Of a stretch of 64,000 bases of DNA, positions 42,535-50,867 are shown one piece after another; positions within the stretch are counted from its first letter, which is position 1; each line of letters begins with the position of its first letter. The DNA is taken from assembly GCF_938030725.1 (NCBI RefSeq), contig NZ_CALHIQ010000013.1, positions 1-64,000 on the forward strand, written 5' to 3'. Source of the stretch: an uncultured Fretibacterium sp. (GTDB lineage Bacteria; Synergistota; Synergistia; Synergistales; Aminobacteriaceae). A program made the translations under genes and the position numbers. Under the pieces are notes generated by a model. That model made no database searches. It was not told the DNA's origin and saw only the letters and a list, made by a program, of their open reading frames with translations.

Positions 42535-43716
42535 TTGGCGCTCACGGAAACTGCCATCAAGGCGGCAAAGCCGAAGGATAAACCCTACATGCTGCGGGAC
42601 GACCGCGGGCTATGGCTGCTTATTGTCCCAGGCGGCGGGAAGTATTGGCGGTTGCGGTATTGGGTTGAGGGGAAAGAGAAGAAGGTATCCCTGGGGACCT
42701 ACCCCTCCGTCACCATCAGGGAGGCGCGAGGACGGCGCGATGCGCTCCACAAATCGCGGGCCGAGGGAGTTGACCCTGCCGAGGCGATGAGGGGCAGGAG
42801 GAGCCCTTCTGAATCGACCTTCGGGCACATGGCGCGGGAGTGGCTGGACAAGCAAATCCGGGGGGTCTGTACGCCGAGGTACGCCCGTAACGTATTAAGC
42901 CGATTGGAGCGTTTAATCTTCCCGGTTCTCGGAGAGCGAGATATCCGCGAGATAACGGCCCCCGATCTGCTGCGTGTCTTTCGGGATATTGAAGACCAGG
43001 ATAAGGTCTATTCGGCCCATCAGGTCTCCAGTTATTGCGGCCGAATCTTTCGGTACGCCGTCGCCACCGGGAGGGCGGAGCGCGACCCTACCGCCGACCT
43101 GCGCGGAGCATTGCAACCCTACAAGGTGGAGCACCGCGCGGCCCTGATCGATCCCGGCAAGATCGTCCAGCTGGTGCGGGCCATGAACGACTTTGACGGG
43201 ACGCCTGTGGTACGGGCGGCTCTCTGGTTCTCCGCCTACACCTTCGCCCGTCCGGGCGAGATTCGCAAGGCGGAATGGACGGAGATCGATCTGGAGGTGG
43301 CTGAGTGGCGGATCCCCGCCGAGAAGATGAAGATGCGCAGGCCGCATATCGTGCCCCTGGCGAGGCAGGCGGTGCGGCTGCTGTCGGACCTGCGCGGACT
43401 GACCGGGCGTGGCGTCTACGTCTTCCCCAGCCTGCGGTCTGCGAAGGGGACTGTCCCCATGAGCGAGAACACGGTACTGTACGCTCTGCGGCGGATGGGG
43501 TTTGACGCCACCGAGATGACGGCACACGGGTTCCGGGGGATGGCCAGCACGCGGCTGAACGAGATGGGCTGGGCACCGGACGTGATCGAGCGCCAGCTGG
43601 CGCACCTGGACGCGAATAAAGTTCGCGCCGCTTACAACCATGCGGAGTATCTGGCTGAGCGGCGCGAGATGATGCAGGCCTGGGCGGATTGGCTGGAGGG
43701 GCTAACTCAGGAGTAA
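42535..43716 (+). CDS. int: P4-type tyrosine integrase
   Basis: 393 aa from the TTG at 42535, which gives the family-typical start MALTETAIKAAKP and lies 9 bp after AGGAG; an ATG at 42526 directly abuts that site. Domains in order: DUF4102 arm-binding domain (to about 90), SAM-like core-binding domain (about 97-180) and catalytic domain with Arg239 (ARPGE), His331-x-x-Arg334 (HGFR), His357 and the nucleophile Tyr367. P4-type integrases insert at the 3' ends of tRNA genes, fitting the adjacent tRNA-Gly. It should catalyse integration and, with an excisionase, excision. Confidence 0.92.
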   Translation: MALTETAIKAAKPKDKPYMLRDDRGLWLLIVPGGGKYWRLRYWVEGKEKKVSLGTYPSVTIREARGRRDALHKSRAEGVDPAEAMRGRRSPSESTFGHMAREWLDKQIRGVCTPRYARNVLSRLERLIFPVLGERDIREITAPDLLRVFRDIEDQDKVYSAHQVSSYCGRIFRYAVATGRAERDPTADLRGALQPYKVEHRAALIDPGKIVQLVRAMNDFDGTPVVRAALWFSAYTFARPGEIRKAEWTEIDLEVAEWRIPAEKMKMRRPHIVPLARQAVRLLSDLRGLTGRGVYVFPSLRSAKGTVPMSENTVLYALRRMGFDATEMTAHGFRGMASTRLNEMGWAPDVIERQLAHLDANKVRAAYNHAEYLAERREMMQAWADWLEGLTQE

Positions 43717-43916
43717 ACGGCTCTTTGTTGATGTTGGCTACACGCTGCAGGGGCCGCCGAGGGTAGCCAGCCAGCACCGATAGAGCGAGGCGTTGGAGCT
43801 TGGGGCGGGCCCTTTATTGTTCCCAAGGCGGGATTATGGCGTGACCGGAGGGGGGGCTCAAAGATAAGAGAAAGCTGGTGTTCTACATGGCCTTCTGTGC
43901 CAACCCTTTCCCCAGT

Positions 43917-45563
43917 TTAGTTTAATAAGCCCTGTAAATTCTGTCCCAGGCGCACTGCCAAAATGGCGCGACGTTCTTCCAGGAATTGATCGTAAGAGTC
44001 CATCGTCCAAATATTGGCATTTGAAGGGATGCCATGCAATCTCAAATAATCATCATTGCATTGTGCAAGGTACCTCTCAGGGAGCGAGTCCCCCTTTGTC
44101 AAATTATCTTGTGGGTCCAAAAGCTCGCAGTTCAAAATGCGGTCGCGGGCATCCTGGTGGTACTTCAATCTGCCGTTCTCCCTGATTCTCTTCAACTTAC
44201 TGTCAGGGAAAATATGATCTTTGGCAGTCATCTTGTCTGGATTATAGCCAGCTTCTCCCATGTAAAACAAATGAAGCACTAGGTCCGCCAAGGGGGCTTT
44301 CATGCTGATATCCAAAATAGCATCAATACTTACTGACAGTTCCTTGCCGTTCTCTCGACAAAGCCTTTCAATCTCCCTGATATCAAAAGCGGAATTGTGA
44401 ATGGCATAGCCAATAAGCACTCGCATAAAAGCCTGGCTGGGTTTCTTGAATGCTTCCGAAAGAAAGGCCCCAAAAAGAAATGTCCTTGCTTGAGCCTTGA
44501 TATTCTCCCATTCGCCCGGATGCGCGTACCGATAGCAAATCAGAATGAGGACTGGATTGAATGACGGCACGTTTTTGCTTCGGATGAAGCTGAAATCGGC
44601 GATAAAACGCAGAACATCGCAAATAGCAGACCCAATCTCCTTAAACCCCTTTTTTAGGGCTTCCTGGATTTTGGAACTGGCGAATTGTCTTGCATCGTTT
44701 TTCCCTCCGCCGGGCTCCCCGCTCAGCATGGCAAGGCAGGCACGTAAAATAAAGTCCTTGGGCTTTTTATATCCCATCGCGAGGACAGTTTCGTTAAGAC
44801 GGTTGAACTCCCCTCTTGCATCTGCCCATTGCCCCTTGATCAAGGCCATCAGCAGGTCAACTTTCTCCAGCACGACCCCCTCGGAATTGGTGCGGACAAA
44901 GACCTCGGCGATATCATCCAGCCCTATCCCGTCATCAATGCTCAAGGTTTGCAATGGGACATTGGCGAAGGTTTTGAATACGCTATAAAGCTGCATGGCA
45001 TTCTGTCCCATGCGAGCTTTTGCCTCTTCATTGAAATGTGAGGGGATTATTCCTTTTTTCATAAGTTCTGTGGGGATGGAGCTTGTCATCCTATAGGGGG
45101 TATTCAGGAACTCCTTGACATTGAGCCATGTTCCCTTTTGAGGCTTCTCAGGCTTGAAGTCAAAAATATAACCAAATTCCCCATCAGGATCGCTGGTAAG
45201 GTCAAAGAAAAGTACATCCTTGTCATAAGAGCCGTAACGAGCGATATAAAGGCTTTGGAGACGTTGTTGCCCATCAAGGATGTAGCGTCGGCTCACACCA
45301 TCTTCGCCATCACGGATATCCTCATCAAAGTCATAAGCCTTATGGTAGTCCTTTATAAAAGGGCGGTAGCTGATTTTCTCTTTTGTTTCCCAGGCAAGGA
45401 GGGTCCCGATGGGGTAACGCCGCATGAAGGAATCCAGCAGACGGTAGATGCGCTCCTTCTCCCAGACAAAATCCCGCTGAATGTGAGGAAGAAAAATCCC
45501 CCCGTTGTTGTCTTGGTTAATGTTTTTCAGAACGTTCTCTATCGTATCCTGAACGAGCGCCAT
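43917..45563 (-). CDS. DUF262-family (GmrSD-like) protein, candidate phage-defence gene
   Basis: 548 aa. The N-terminal DUF262 domain has the conserved PHIQRDFVW (26-34) and ILDGQQRLQSL (95-105) motifs of the GmrS/ParB-like nucleotide-dependent nuclease fold. The C-terminus carries DHIFPDSKL (from 449) and DNLTKGDSLP (from 486), which resemble the His...Asn pattern of the DUF1524 HNH-type nuclease, so both GmrS-like and GmrD-like parts may be in one chain. GmrSD enzymes are type IV systems that cut modified phage DNA. GC content is clearly lower than in neighbours, suggesting separate acquisition. It starts 26 bp downstream of the CI-like repressor on the same strand, so it is probably expressed in the lysogen and may exclude other phages. 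This role is inference. Confidence 0.8.
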   Translation of the reverse strand: MALVQDTIENVLKNINQDNNGGIFLPHIQRDFVWEKERIYRLLDSFMRRYPIGTLLAWETKEKISYRPFIKDYHKAYDFDEDIRDGEDGVSRRYILDGQQRLQSLYIARYGSYDKDVLFFDLTSDPDGEFGYIFDFKPEKPQKGTWLNVKEFLNTPYRMTSSIPTELMKKGIIPSHFNEEAKARMGQNAMQLYSVFKTFANVPLQTLSIDDGIGLDDIAEVFVRTNSEGVVLEKVDLLMALIKGQWADARGEFNRLNETVLAMGYKKPKDFILRACLAMLSGEPGGGKNDARQFASSKIQEALKKGFKEIGSAICDVLRFIADFSFIRSKNVPSFNPVLILICYRYAHPGEWENIKAQARTFLFGAFLSEAFKKPSQAFMRVLIGYAIHNSAFDIREIERLCRENGKELSVSIDAILDISMKAPLADLVLHLFYMGEAGYNPDKMTAKDHIFPDSKLKRIRENGRLKYHQDARDRILNCELLDPQDNLTKGDSLPERYLAQCNDDYLRLHGIPSNANIWTMDSYDQFLEERRAILAVRLGQNLQGLLN

Positions 45564-45589
45564 GATTACCCACCCTTCCTTGTCCTAGC

Positions 45590-46393
45590 TCACCACAACC
45601 CCGTCACGCGCTCCGCCTTCGGAAGCCGCAGCAGAACCTTCCCCAAGATGCCGAACTCGACGCCTTCATCCGTGAGATCGACGAGGATTTCCTCGTAATC
45701 TTTGTTGAGCGCGCGAAGCAGCACCTTGTCATTCCCTTCAAAGAGCACGCCTCGAACCATCAGGCGCCCCTCATATTTCACGAGCCCAATGTCTCCGTTG
45801 GATAGCTTGACATCTACAAAAAGCACCCAATCGCCGTCGTAGATACGCGGCTCCATGCTGTTCCCCTCAACGGCAATAACACGAATCCCGTTATCCCCCA
45901 CCTGCCAGGAATAGCCGTTGACCATGTAAAACGGGACAGGACACTGTCCAATCTCTTCCCACACCACATCTTCAGCGTAGGCATTGCCTCTGCCGCAACA
46001 GGCTTTTACGTGGGGACCCACCACTGGCACCCAGGCAACAGGTACCTCATGGGCGTTAGATTCTGGCAATACATTGCGACTTAAAAGGCTCCCCTTTTTT
46101 GACGTGGAAAGATACGCAAACGCTGCTGGCGAAAAAGGGCGCTTATTCCCATCAACTTCAGGACCATCTCCAAGGATGGTCGTATAACGCTTCGGGTCAT
46201 CTGTTTCGCCAAGAAGATATGCCGTCGACGTTTTAAGAGCTTGGGCTAGCTTTGATAATGAAGTCCCCCTTGGCATCAACTCCCCACGTTCCCATCGGGC
46301 GACCGTGTTAGAGTGCATGCCGATAGCGCTCGCCAGTTCTTCCTGAGATTGGCTTAGGCCTTCTCTTAGAAGTTTTATGCGGTCCCCTACCAT
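45590..46393 (-). CDS. CI-like phage repressor, XRE HTH plus S24 domain
   Basis: 267 aa from the ATG at 46393, 10 bp after AAGGAGGAG; a GTG at 46402 is too close to that site. The N-terminal HTH (SQEELASAIGMHSNTVARWE) binds operators. The C-terminal LexA/S24 domain has a Cys133-Gly134 cleavage-type site (ACCGRGN, Cys-Gly as in UmuD) and Ser179 in EGNSMEPRI. The expected catalytic Lys is not found: the aligned segment reads LMVRGVLFEG with Arg at 214. Self-cleavage may therefore be weak or absent, and induction could use another route. It faces the Cro-like gene across the operator region. Confidence 0.85.
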   Translation of the reverse strand: MVGDRIKLLREGLSQSQEELASAIGMHSNTVARWERGELMPRGTSLSKLAQALKTSTAYLLGETDDPKRYTTILGDGPEVDGNKRPFSPAAFAYLSTSKKGSLLSRNVLPESNAHEVPVAWVPVVGPHVKACCGRGNAYAEDVVWEEIGQCPVPFYMVNGYSWQVGDNGIRVIAVEGNSMEPRIYDGDWVLFVDVKLSNGDIGLVKYEGRLMVRGVLFEGNDKVLLRALNKDYEEILVDLTDEGVEFGILGKVLLRLPKAERVTGLW

Positions 46394-46417
46394 AAAAGTC
46401 ACGCTCCTCCTTAATTA

Positions 46418-46446
46418 ACTATACGAAAAAGGCTAGAAGATGGCAA
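46418..46446 (-). promoter_or_regulatory. Repressor maintenance promoter (PRM-like)
   Basis: On the minus strand, TTGCCA (46446-46441) and TATAGT (46423-46418) are 17 bp apart. An operator-like CTATACGAAAA (46419-46429) covers the -10, so the repressor can limit its own synthesis. Confidence 0.7.
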
Positions 46447-46514
46447 GAACGTACTCGGATAACTTTCTGCTCATTTTCGTATAGATTTGTATTGACATTC
46501 CTATACGTATTAGG
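46419..46514. promoter_or_regulatory. Three operator-like sites of the lysogeny switch
   Basis: CTATACGAAAAA (46419-46430), its inverse ATTTTCGTATAG (46473-46484) and the more palindromic CTATACGTATTAGG (46501-46514) share the TATACG core. They overlap the leftward -10, the middle of the gap and the rightward promoter spacer, as expected for a CI/Cro-type switch. Confidence 0.7.
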
Positions 46515-46521
46515 ATAGAAT
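46492..46521 (+). promoter_or_regulatory. Early rightward promoter (PR-like)
   Basis: TTGACA (46492-46497) and TAGAAT (46516-46521) are 18 bp apart, with an operator in the spacer. It drives the Cro-like gene and the early operon. Confidence 0.8.
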
Positions 46522-46556
46522 ACTCGCATGGGATACATCCGGATTGAAAGGTTGGT

Positions 46557-47006
46557 GTGAGAGAGGTGAGATTTCTTGGAAGGATTCGCCAAGCAAAAGG
46601 GTTGACACAAGCAGAACTTGCAGAAAAGGTTGGGGTGGGAGTAAACAGCATTGCAAGGTACGAACGCAATGAGATGACCCCATCGTTAACGGTGGGACAC
46701 ACGATTGCCGAGGTCTTGGGTGTTTCTGTCGATGAACTGCTGCGGGGCCCGGCGGAGGAGAAGTGGGTGCTGGAGATCAAGGTTGCGGATTCGAAGGAGG
46801 AGGTGATCGACATGACGGGAACGATGCCGTGCGTGGCCGCCATCACGGGGACGCAGAGCGGGGCGAACCTGCAGCTGAGCGCGAAGTGGGAGACGTTTCG
46901 GGACGACGCGAAGTTCCAGGATTTTATCGACCAGGTGACCCGGGCGCGGGGCCTGCTGCTGGAGATGGGAGCAGGGATGGAAAAGCTGAAGGAGGTGGGG
47001 GCGTAA
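46557..47006 (+). CDS. XRE-family Cro-like regulator with C-terminal extension
   Basis: 149 aa. The N-terminal HTH (IRQAKGLTQAELAEKVGVGV to about residue 65) is a standard XRE domain. The rest is a helical extension (FRDDAKFQDFIDQVTRARGL) of unknown role. It is the first gene of the rightward early operon and stands opposite the CI-like repressor, so a Cro or antirepressor-type function is likely. GTG codons at 46557 and 46566 are both possible starts; AAAGG lies just before the first. A terminator-type hairpin follows the gene. Confidence 0.75.
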   Translation: MREVRFLGRIRQAKGLTQAELAEKVGVGVNSIARYERNEMTPSLTVGHTIAEVLGVSVDELLRGPAEEKWVLEIKVADSKEEVIDMTGTMPCVAAITGTQSGANLQLSAKWETFRDDAKFQDFIDQVTRARGLLLEMGAGMEKLKEVGA

Positions 47007-47008
47007 GA

Positions 47009-47036
47009 GAAATAGCCCCACGAGGGGGCTATTTCT
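47009..47036 (+). terminator. Hairpin after the Cro-like gene
   Basis: GAAATAGCCCC pairs with GGGGCTATTTC around a 5-nt loop, with only TT following. It may be a partial terminator that reduces early transcription. Confidence 0.5.
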
Positions 47037-47080
47037 TGAACAGATCGGAGTGGGTTCCGGTAGTTAGGAGGTATTTCTAC

Positions 47081-47371
47081 ATGGAGGGTGAGTTGACCCT
47101 ACGGCTGAGCCCGAAGGATATCAACGCAATAGCGGACCGGGTTTGCGAAAAGATGCTCCCAGCTCTGCGCGTGCCGGAGCCCGCCGCGAGCCCGGAAGAC
47201 TTGATGACCGCCAGGGAGGTGCAGGCGTTCCTGAAGATCAAGCCGAGCGCCTTCTACGAGTGGCTCAAGAACAAGACGATCCCAGAGGGGATTCGCATAG
47301 GGCCGAAGGAGCGCCGGTGGGCACGCGGGGATATCTTGAGCCTTGTGAAGAAGAGGGAGGAGCTGGCATGA
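47081..47371 (+). CDS. Small HTH (AlpA/excisionase-like) DNA-binding protein
   Basis: 96 aa. The C-terminal 55 residues form a MerR/AlpA-like winged helix (LMTAREVQAFLKIKPSAFYEWLKN), ending RRWARGDILSL. Such proteins serve as excisionases or small activators in P4-type elements. It has an AGGAGG ribosome-binding site 9 bp before the ATG. The stop overlaps the next start (ATGA). Confidence 0.65.
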   Translation: MEGELTLRLSPKDINAIADRVCEKMLPALRVPEPAASPEDLMTAREVQAFLKIKPSAFYEWLKNKTIPEGIRIGPKERRWARGDILSLVKKREELA

Positions 47372-47490
47372 AATGGACGTGGCCGTACATCCTGCAGCAA
47401 GTCGTGCTCCTCGGCGCCTGGGGCTGGCTGATGCGGACGGCCTGGCGCGAGGTGCGGGAGATATTGCGGGAGGGAGAAACAGAGGAATGA
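47368..47490 (+). CDS. Very small single-span membrane protein
   Basis: 40 aa. One hydrophobic segment (WPYILQQVVLLGAWGWLM) is followed by a charged amphipathic tail (REVREILREGETEE). It overlaps both neighbours by 4 bp and has GGAGGAG upstream, so it is very probably translated. Function unknown. Confidence 0.6.
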   Translation: MKWTWPYILQQVVLLGAWGWLMRTAWREVREILREGETEE

Positions 47491-47672
47491 GCACCAAGAA
47501 GAAGTTTTCTATCACCCTCACGGACAGCGATGAGCAGCGGGTACGGCTCGCTGCGGCGCTGGAAGCAGCCTACATGGTGCTGAAGCCACAGAAATCCCGA
47601 TTCGAAGATTATGTAGATGCGGTGACACTCGCACGCGCAGCCCTCGCGAAAGCGCGGGGAGAGGTGGAATAA
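47487..47672 (+). CDS. Small phage protein, unknown
   Basis: 61 aa, charged, with a helical centre (EQRVRLAAALEAAYMVLK). GAGG is upstream and the start overlaps the preceding stop. I do not recognise the family. It belongs to the early operon. Confidence 0.55.
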   Translation: MSTKKKFSITLTDSDEQRVRLAAALEAAYMVLKPQKSRFEDYVDAVTLARAALAKARGEVE

Positions 47673-47674
47673 GA

Positions 47675-47699
47675 AAAGCCCCTCTGCCAAGGGGCCTTT
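47675..47699 (+). terminator. Hairpin in the early operon
   Basis: GCCCCT (47678-47683) pairs with AGGGGC (47690-47695), extended by an AAAG/CTTT pair with one bulge. T-run is short, so termination is likely partial. Confidence 0.4.
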
Positions 47700-47724
47700 C
47701 CAAAGAAAAGAGGGTTAATGACAA

Positions 47725-47934
47725 ATGGATTTTACCACAGGCCGGACATATCGGTTCGTATCGCGCAAGGGTTGGAAAACGCGGGAGGTCGACTCCACGA
47801 AAAAACCCAAGAAGTTGACCTACCTCCGGCACGTCGGGGAGGTCGACCTCTTTCGGCACCCTACGGCGGGTTGGCTGGAGGGCTTCACGCTGAGGCAGGC
47901 CGAGGATTATGAGATTACGGAGGTACGGACGTGA
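47725..47934 (+). CDS. Small phage protein, unknown
   Basis: 69 aa, rich in aromatic and basic residues (FTTGRTYRFVSRKGWKTREV), probably a small beta-rich fold. The ATG at 47725 has GAGGG upstream. Its stop overlaps the next GTG. Not recognised. Confidence 0.5.
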   Translation: MDFTTGRTYRFVSRKGWKTREVDSTKKPKKLTYLRHVGEVDLFRHPTAGWLEGFTLRQAEDYEITEVRT

Positions 47935-48143
47935 TCGACATCATCCTGGAGCTCTTGAACGACGATGACTTTCTTCGCCGATTTTGTGAGGATTGCCCGT
48001 TCGCAGCTCGAGGGACGCCGGACGACTTCTGCCCGGCCGATGGCTGCCCGACGGAGCCTGAATGCCTCCGACGCGAGAGATTCAGGCTGGTCGAAGACGC
48101 TGCGGAGGAGGCCTATAGGGTGATAAGGGAGGCGGTGGCGTGA
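47931..48143 (+). CDS. Small Cys-rich phage protein
   Basis: 70 aa from a GTG. The centre carries five cysteines (CEDCPF, CPADGC, PEC), consistent with a small zinc site. GGAGG lies upstream. The stop overlaps the YqaJ start. Not recognised. Confidence 0.55.
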   Translation: MIDIILELLNDDDFLRRFCEDCPFAARGTPDDFCPADGCPTEPECLRRERFRLVEDAAEEAYRVIREAVA

Positions 48144-49051
48144 TGGAGCGCGAGCAGTGGCTTGAGGAACGGCGCAAGGGGATCGGCGGCAGCGACGCCG
48201 CGAAGGTAATGGGGCTCTCCAGGTGGGGCGGTCCGTTCTCGGTCTACCAGGACAAAGTGAACGGCGTCAAAGCTCCGGTCGATTCGGAGGCGGTTCACTT
48301 CGGCAACGTCCTGGAGGACGTTGTGGCCCAGGAGTTCTCCCGCCGCGAGGGCGTGAAGGTTCGCCGGCGCAACTCCATGACCTTCAGTGAGGAATACCCC
48401 TTCATGATGGCGAACATAGACCGCGAGCTGGTCGGGGCAAAGATCGGCCTTGAGTGCAAGACGGCCAGCGCCTACAAAAGTGGGGAATGGGAGGGCGACG
48501 AGCTCCCCGACGAGTATTACGTCCAGGTGCAGCACTATTGCTCCGTGATGGACTGGGAAGGCTGCTGGATCGCCTGCCTGATCGGCGGGCAGAGGTTCGT
48601 TTACAAATACGTCCCGCGCAACGAGAGTTTCATCGGCGACATGATCGCTCAGGAGCGGGATTTTTGGGAGGGGCACGTCATCCCACAGAACCCGCCGCCC
48701 ATCGGGCTGTTTGACGAGAACATCGTGGGACTCATGGGACAGGAGGATCGGACCGTTTTGGAGCCGACCCCGGAGGACATGGAACTGGCGCGGGAACTTT
48801 CTGGAGTCCGAGCTGCCTACGGAGAATTGGAGACCCGAAAGAAAGCTCTGGAGCTGGTCCTTAAGGGGCGGATTGGTGAGCATCTTGGGCTTGACGGAAT
48901 AGCGACGTGGAATACGACGAGGCCCTCCCTTGTAACGGACTGGGAAGCCGTGGCGAAGGAGCTCGCCCCGTCGGCGGAGCTGATCGAGAAGCACACGACG
49001 AGAAAAGAAGGAATCCGGCGGTTCCTTTTCAAATTCAAGGAGGCGGTATAA
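48143..49051 (+). CDS. YqaJ-type viral recombinase (lambda-exonuclease family)
   Basis: 302 aa from the ATG at 48143. The start WLEERRKGIGGSDAAKVMGL, FGNVLEDVVAQEF, and the nuclease core MMANIDREL ... IGLECKTAS (D...ExK) followed by YYVQVQHY mark a YqaJ nuclease. It should resect double-stranded ends 5'-3' to make 3' single strands for RecT, encoded directly downstream. The two form a Red-like recombination pair. The C-terminal third is a helical extension (ELETRKKALELVLKGRIGEH). Confidence 0.9.
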   Translation: MEREQWLEERRKGIGGSDAAKVMGLSRWGGPFSVYQDKVNGVKAPVDSEAVHFGNVLEDVVAQEFSRREGVKVRRRNSMTFSEEYPFMMANIDRELVGAKIGLECKTASAYKSGEWEGDELPDEYYVQVQHYCSVMDWEGCWIACLIGGQRFVYKYVPRNESFIGDMIAQERDFWEGHVIPQNPPPIGLFDENIVGLMGQEDRTVLEPTPEDMELARELSGVRAAYGELETRKKALELVLKGRIGEHLGLDGIATWNTTRPSLVTDWEAVAKELAPSAELIEKHTTRKEGIRRFLFKFKEAV

Positions 49052-50353
49052 ATGGCGACAACGAACGGTATTACCCCGGCAGAACTGAACAGGAAGCTGG
49101 CGACCCCCGGCGCGGAGCTTAGCAAGGTGGAGTTCAAGCAGGCCGTGACTAATTTCAAGTCCGAGATCGAGGCAGCGCTCCCCGTGCACCTCAAGCGGAA
49201 CGCGGAGAAGTACGCCCGCCAGGCCATGACCCTGTTTTCGCAGAACCCCAAGCTCCAGAAGTGCACGGGGGTAACGATTCTGTCAGCCCTGATGACGGCC
49301 TCCGCCCTTGGGTTGGATCTGACGCCACAGCTGGGGCAGTGTTTCATTATCCCCTACGACAACAAGAAAAAGACCGCGAGGGGTTGGGAGATCGTCACAG
49401 AGGCGCAGTTTCAACTTGGGTACCGTGGCGCTATCGTTTTGGCTCAACGATCCGGGGAGTTGCTCCGCATCCAAGCCGATGTCGTGTGTGAGCTGGATAG
49501 GTTCCGCTACGCCAAGGGGCTCAACCCAATATTGGAGCACGAGGAGAGTATCGAGGAGAACCGTGGTCGGATCATATACGTCTACGCGGTAGCAAACTTC
49601 AAGAACGGCGGATATGCCTTCGAGGTTTGGCCCGTGGCGAAGGTCATTGCTCACGCCAAAAAGTTCTCCAAGAGCTTCTACAAGCGGGACTATAAGACCG
49701 GGAAAACCGTCGAGAACGACAAGAGCCCATGGCATACTGATTTTGAGGGCATGGCCAAAAAGACGCTGATCCTGGCAATCTGGAAGTACCTCCCACTCTC
49801 GACGGAGCTGATGCTTGTGCAGGACAACGACAACACGATCAAGCGCGATCTGGGGGACATCGCATCGGAGAAGGACATCATCACCGTCACCCCATCTCTT
49901 GCGGAGGACGAGGATGATGCCATTGAGTTCGAGAAGGAGGAGGTTCTTACCCCGCAGCCTGCTCTTGCGCCGATCGACCCTATCCCCGTGGAGCCCGACG
50001 CTCCGGCATTCCCGGTGGAGGAGCCTGCCCCCACGGAGCCGAGTGGCGCCCCAGAACCCCTGGACGACCACAAGCAGGAAGCGCCCAAGAAGCCCAAGCC
50101 TTTCTCCGAGCTGGAGAAACTGCGGGCCGAGGTGGAGTCCATCATGGGCCCGGATGGGTTGGACTACACCGCAGGAGAGCGGGCGGAGTTCTTCTTCCAG
50201 CACGGAGGGGATACCGAACTGGTGAACATCAAGCCCAATGGGCTGGCGAAGATTCTTTCCGAGGCGCGGAAAGCGCTGCAGAAGAAGGATGCCGAGACCG
50301 CGGCTCACGTCCCCGACGTGCCGCATGACGAGGTGATGGACCTGTTCAGGTAG
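49052..50353 (+). CDS. recT: RecT-family single-strand annealing protein
   Basis: 433 aa. The RecT core (to about residue 270) has FSQNPKLQKCTGVTILSAL, ALGLDLTP, GYRGAIVLAQRSGE and SPWHTDFEGMAKKTLI. A Pro/Glu-rich linker follows and the last 80 residues form a separate acidic helical domain ending DEVMDLFR, longer than in typical RecT (about 270-300 aa). The tail could contact SSB or another replisome part. Its ATG follows the YqaJ stop directly. Confidence 0.9.
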   Translation: MATTNGITPAELNRKLATPGAELSKVEFKQAVTNFKSEIEAALPVHLKRNAEKYARQAMTLFSQNPKLQKCTGVTILSALMTASALGLDLTPQLGQCFIIPYDNKKKTARGWEIVTEAQFQLGYRGAIVLAQRSGELLRIQADVVCELDRFRYAKGLNPILEHEESIEENRGRIIYVYAVANFKNGGYAFEVWPVAKVIAHAKKFSKSFYKRDYKTGKTVENDKSPWHTDFEGMAKKTLILAIWKYLPLSTELMLVQDNDNTIKRDLGDIASEKDIITVTPSLAEDEDDAIEFEKEEVLTPQPALAPIDPIPVEPDAPAFPVEEPAPTEPSGAPEPLDDHKQEAPKKPKPFSELEKLRAEVESIMGPDGLDYTAGERAEFFFQHGGDTELVNIKPNGLAKILSEARKALQKKDAETAAHVPDVPHDEVMDLFR

Positions 50354-50363
50354 GCGGATATTC

Positions 50364-50400
50364 CCGAGTGGTTATTTCTGTTTTGGAAACAACCACTCGG
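50364..50400. other. Hairpin between recT and dut
   Basis: CCGAGTGGTT (50364-50373) pairs perfectly with AACCACTCGG (50391-50400), and inner TTTC/GGAAA bases extend the stem. No T-run follows, so it may be an RNA processing or stability element. Confidence 0.45.
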
Positions 50401-50429
50401 TATAAACAAGAAAAAAGGAGATGGAGGGT

Positions 50430-50864
50430 ATGACCTTGAAGGCCCTGAAATGCAAAGTGACCGCCCCGAAATACACCCCGACCCGCGCCCACCACGGAGA
50501 CGCCGGGCTTGACCTGAAAGCCGCCGAAAACGCCCTGCTGTACCCCGGAGATCGCCAGGCCGTCGATACCGGCGTGAGCGTGGAGATCCCGGACGGATAT
50601 GTCGGCTTGGTCTGTGCCCGAAGCGGCAATGCGGCTCGGCGCGGTATCGGCATTGTGAACGGCGTCGGTGTTATCGACTCCGGGTATCGCGGCACAATCA
50701 ACGCCATCCTCATCAATCACGGGCGGGACAACGTGACGATCAGCCGCGGGGATCGAATCGCTCAGCTCCTGATTGTTCCCATCGAAACGCCGGACGTTGA
50801 GATCGTGGACAGACTTTCGGACTCCGATCGCGGAACTGGCGGGCTTGGTAGCTCCGGGAGGTAG
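50430..50864 (+). CDS. dut: dUTP diphosphatase
   Basis: 144 aa trimeric-type dUTPase. All five motifs are visible: DAGLDL, ARSGNA, GVIDSGYRG, RGDRIAQLL and GTGGLGSSG. It hydrolyses dUTP to dUMP, lowering uracil in phage DNA. The ATG at 50430 lies 9 bp after AAAGGAG; an ATG at 50421 abuts that site. Confidence 0.95.
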   Translation: MTLKALKCKVTAPKYTPTRAHHGDAGLDLKAAENALLYPGDRQAVDTGVSVEIPDGYVGLVCARSGNAARRGIGIVNGVGVIDSGYRGTINAILINHGRDNVTISRGDRIAQLLIVPIETPDVEIVDRLSDSDRGTGGLGSSGR

Positions 50865-50867
50865 ACG

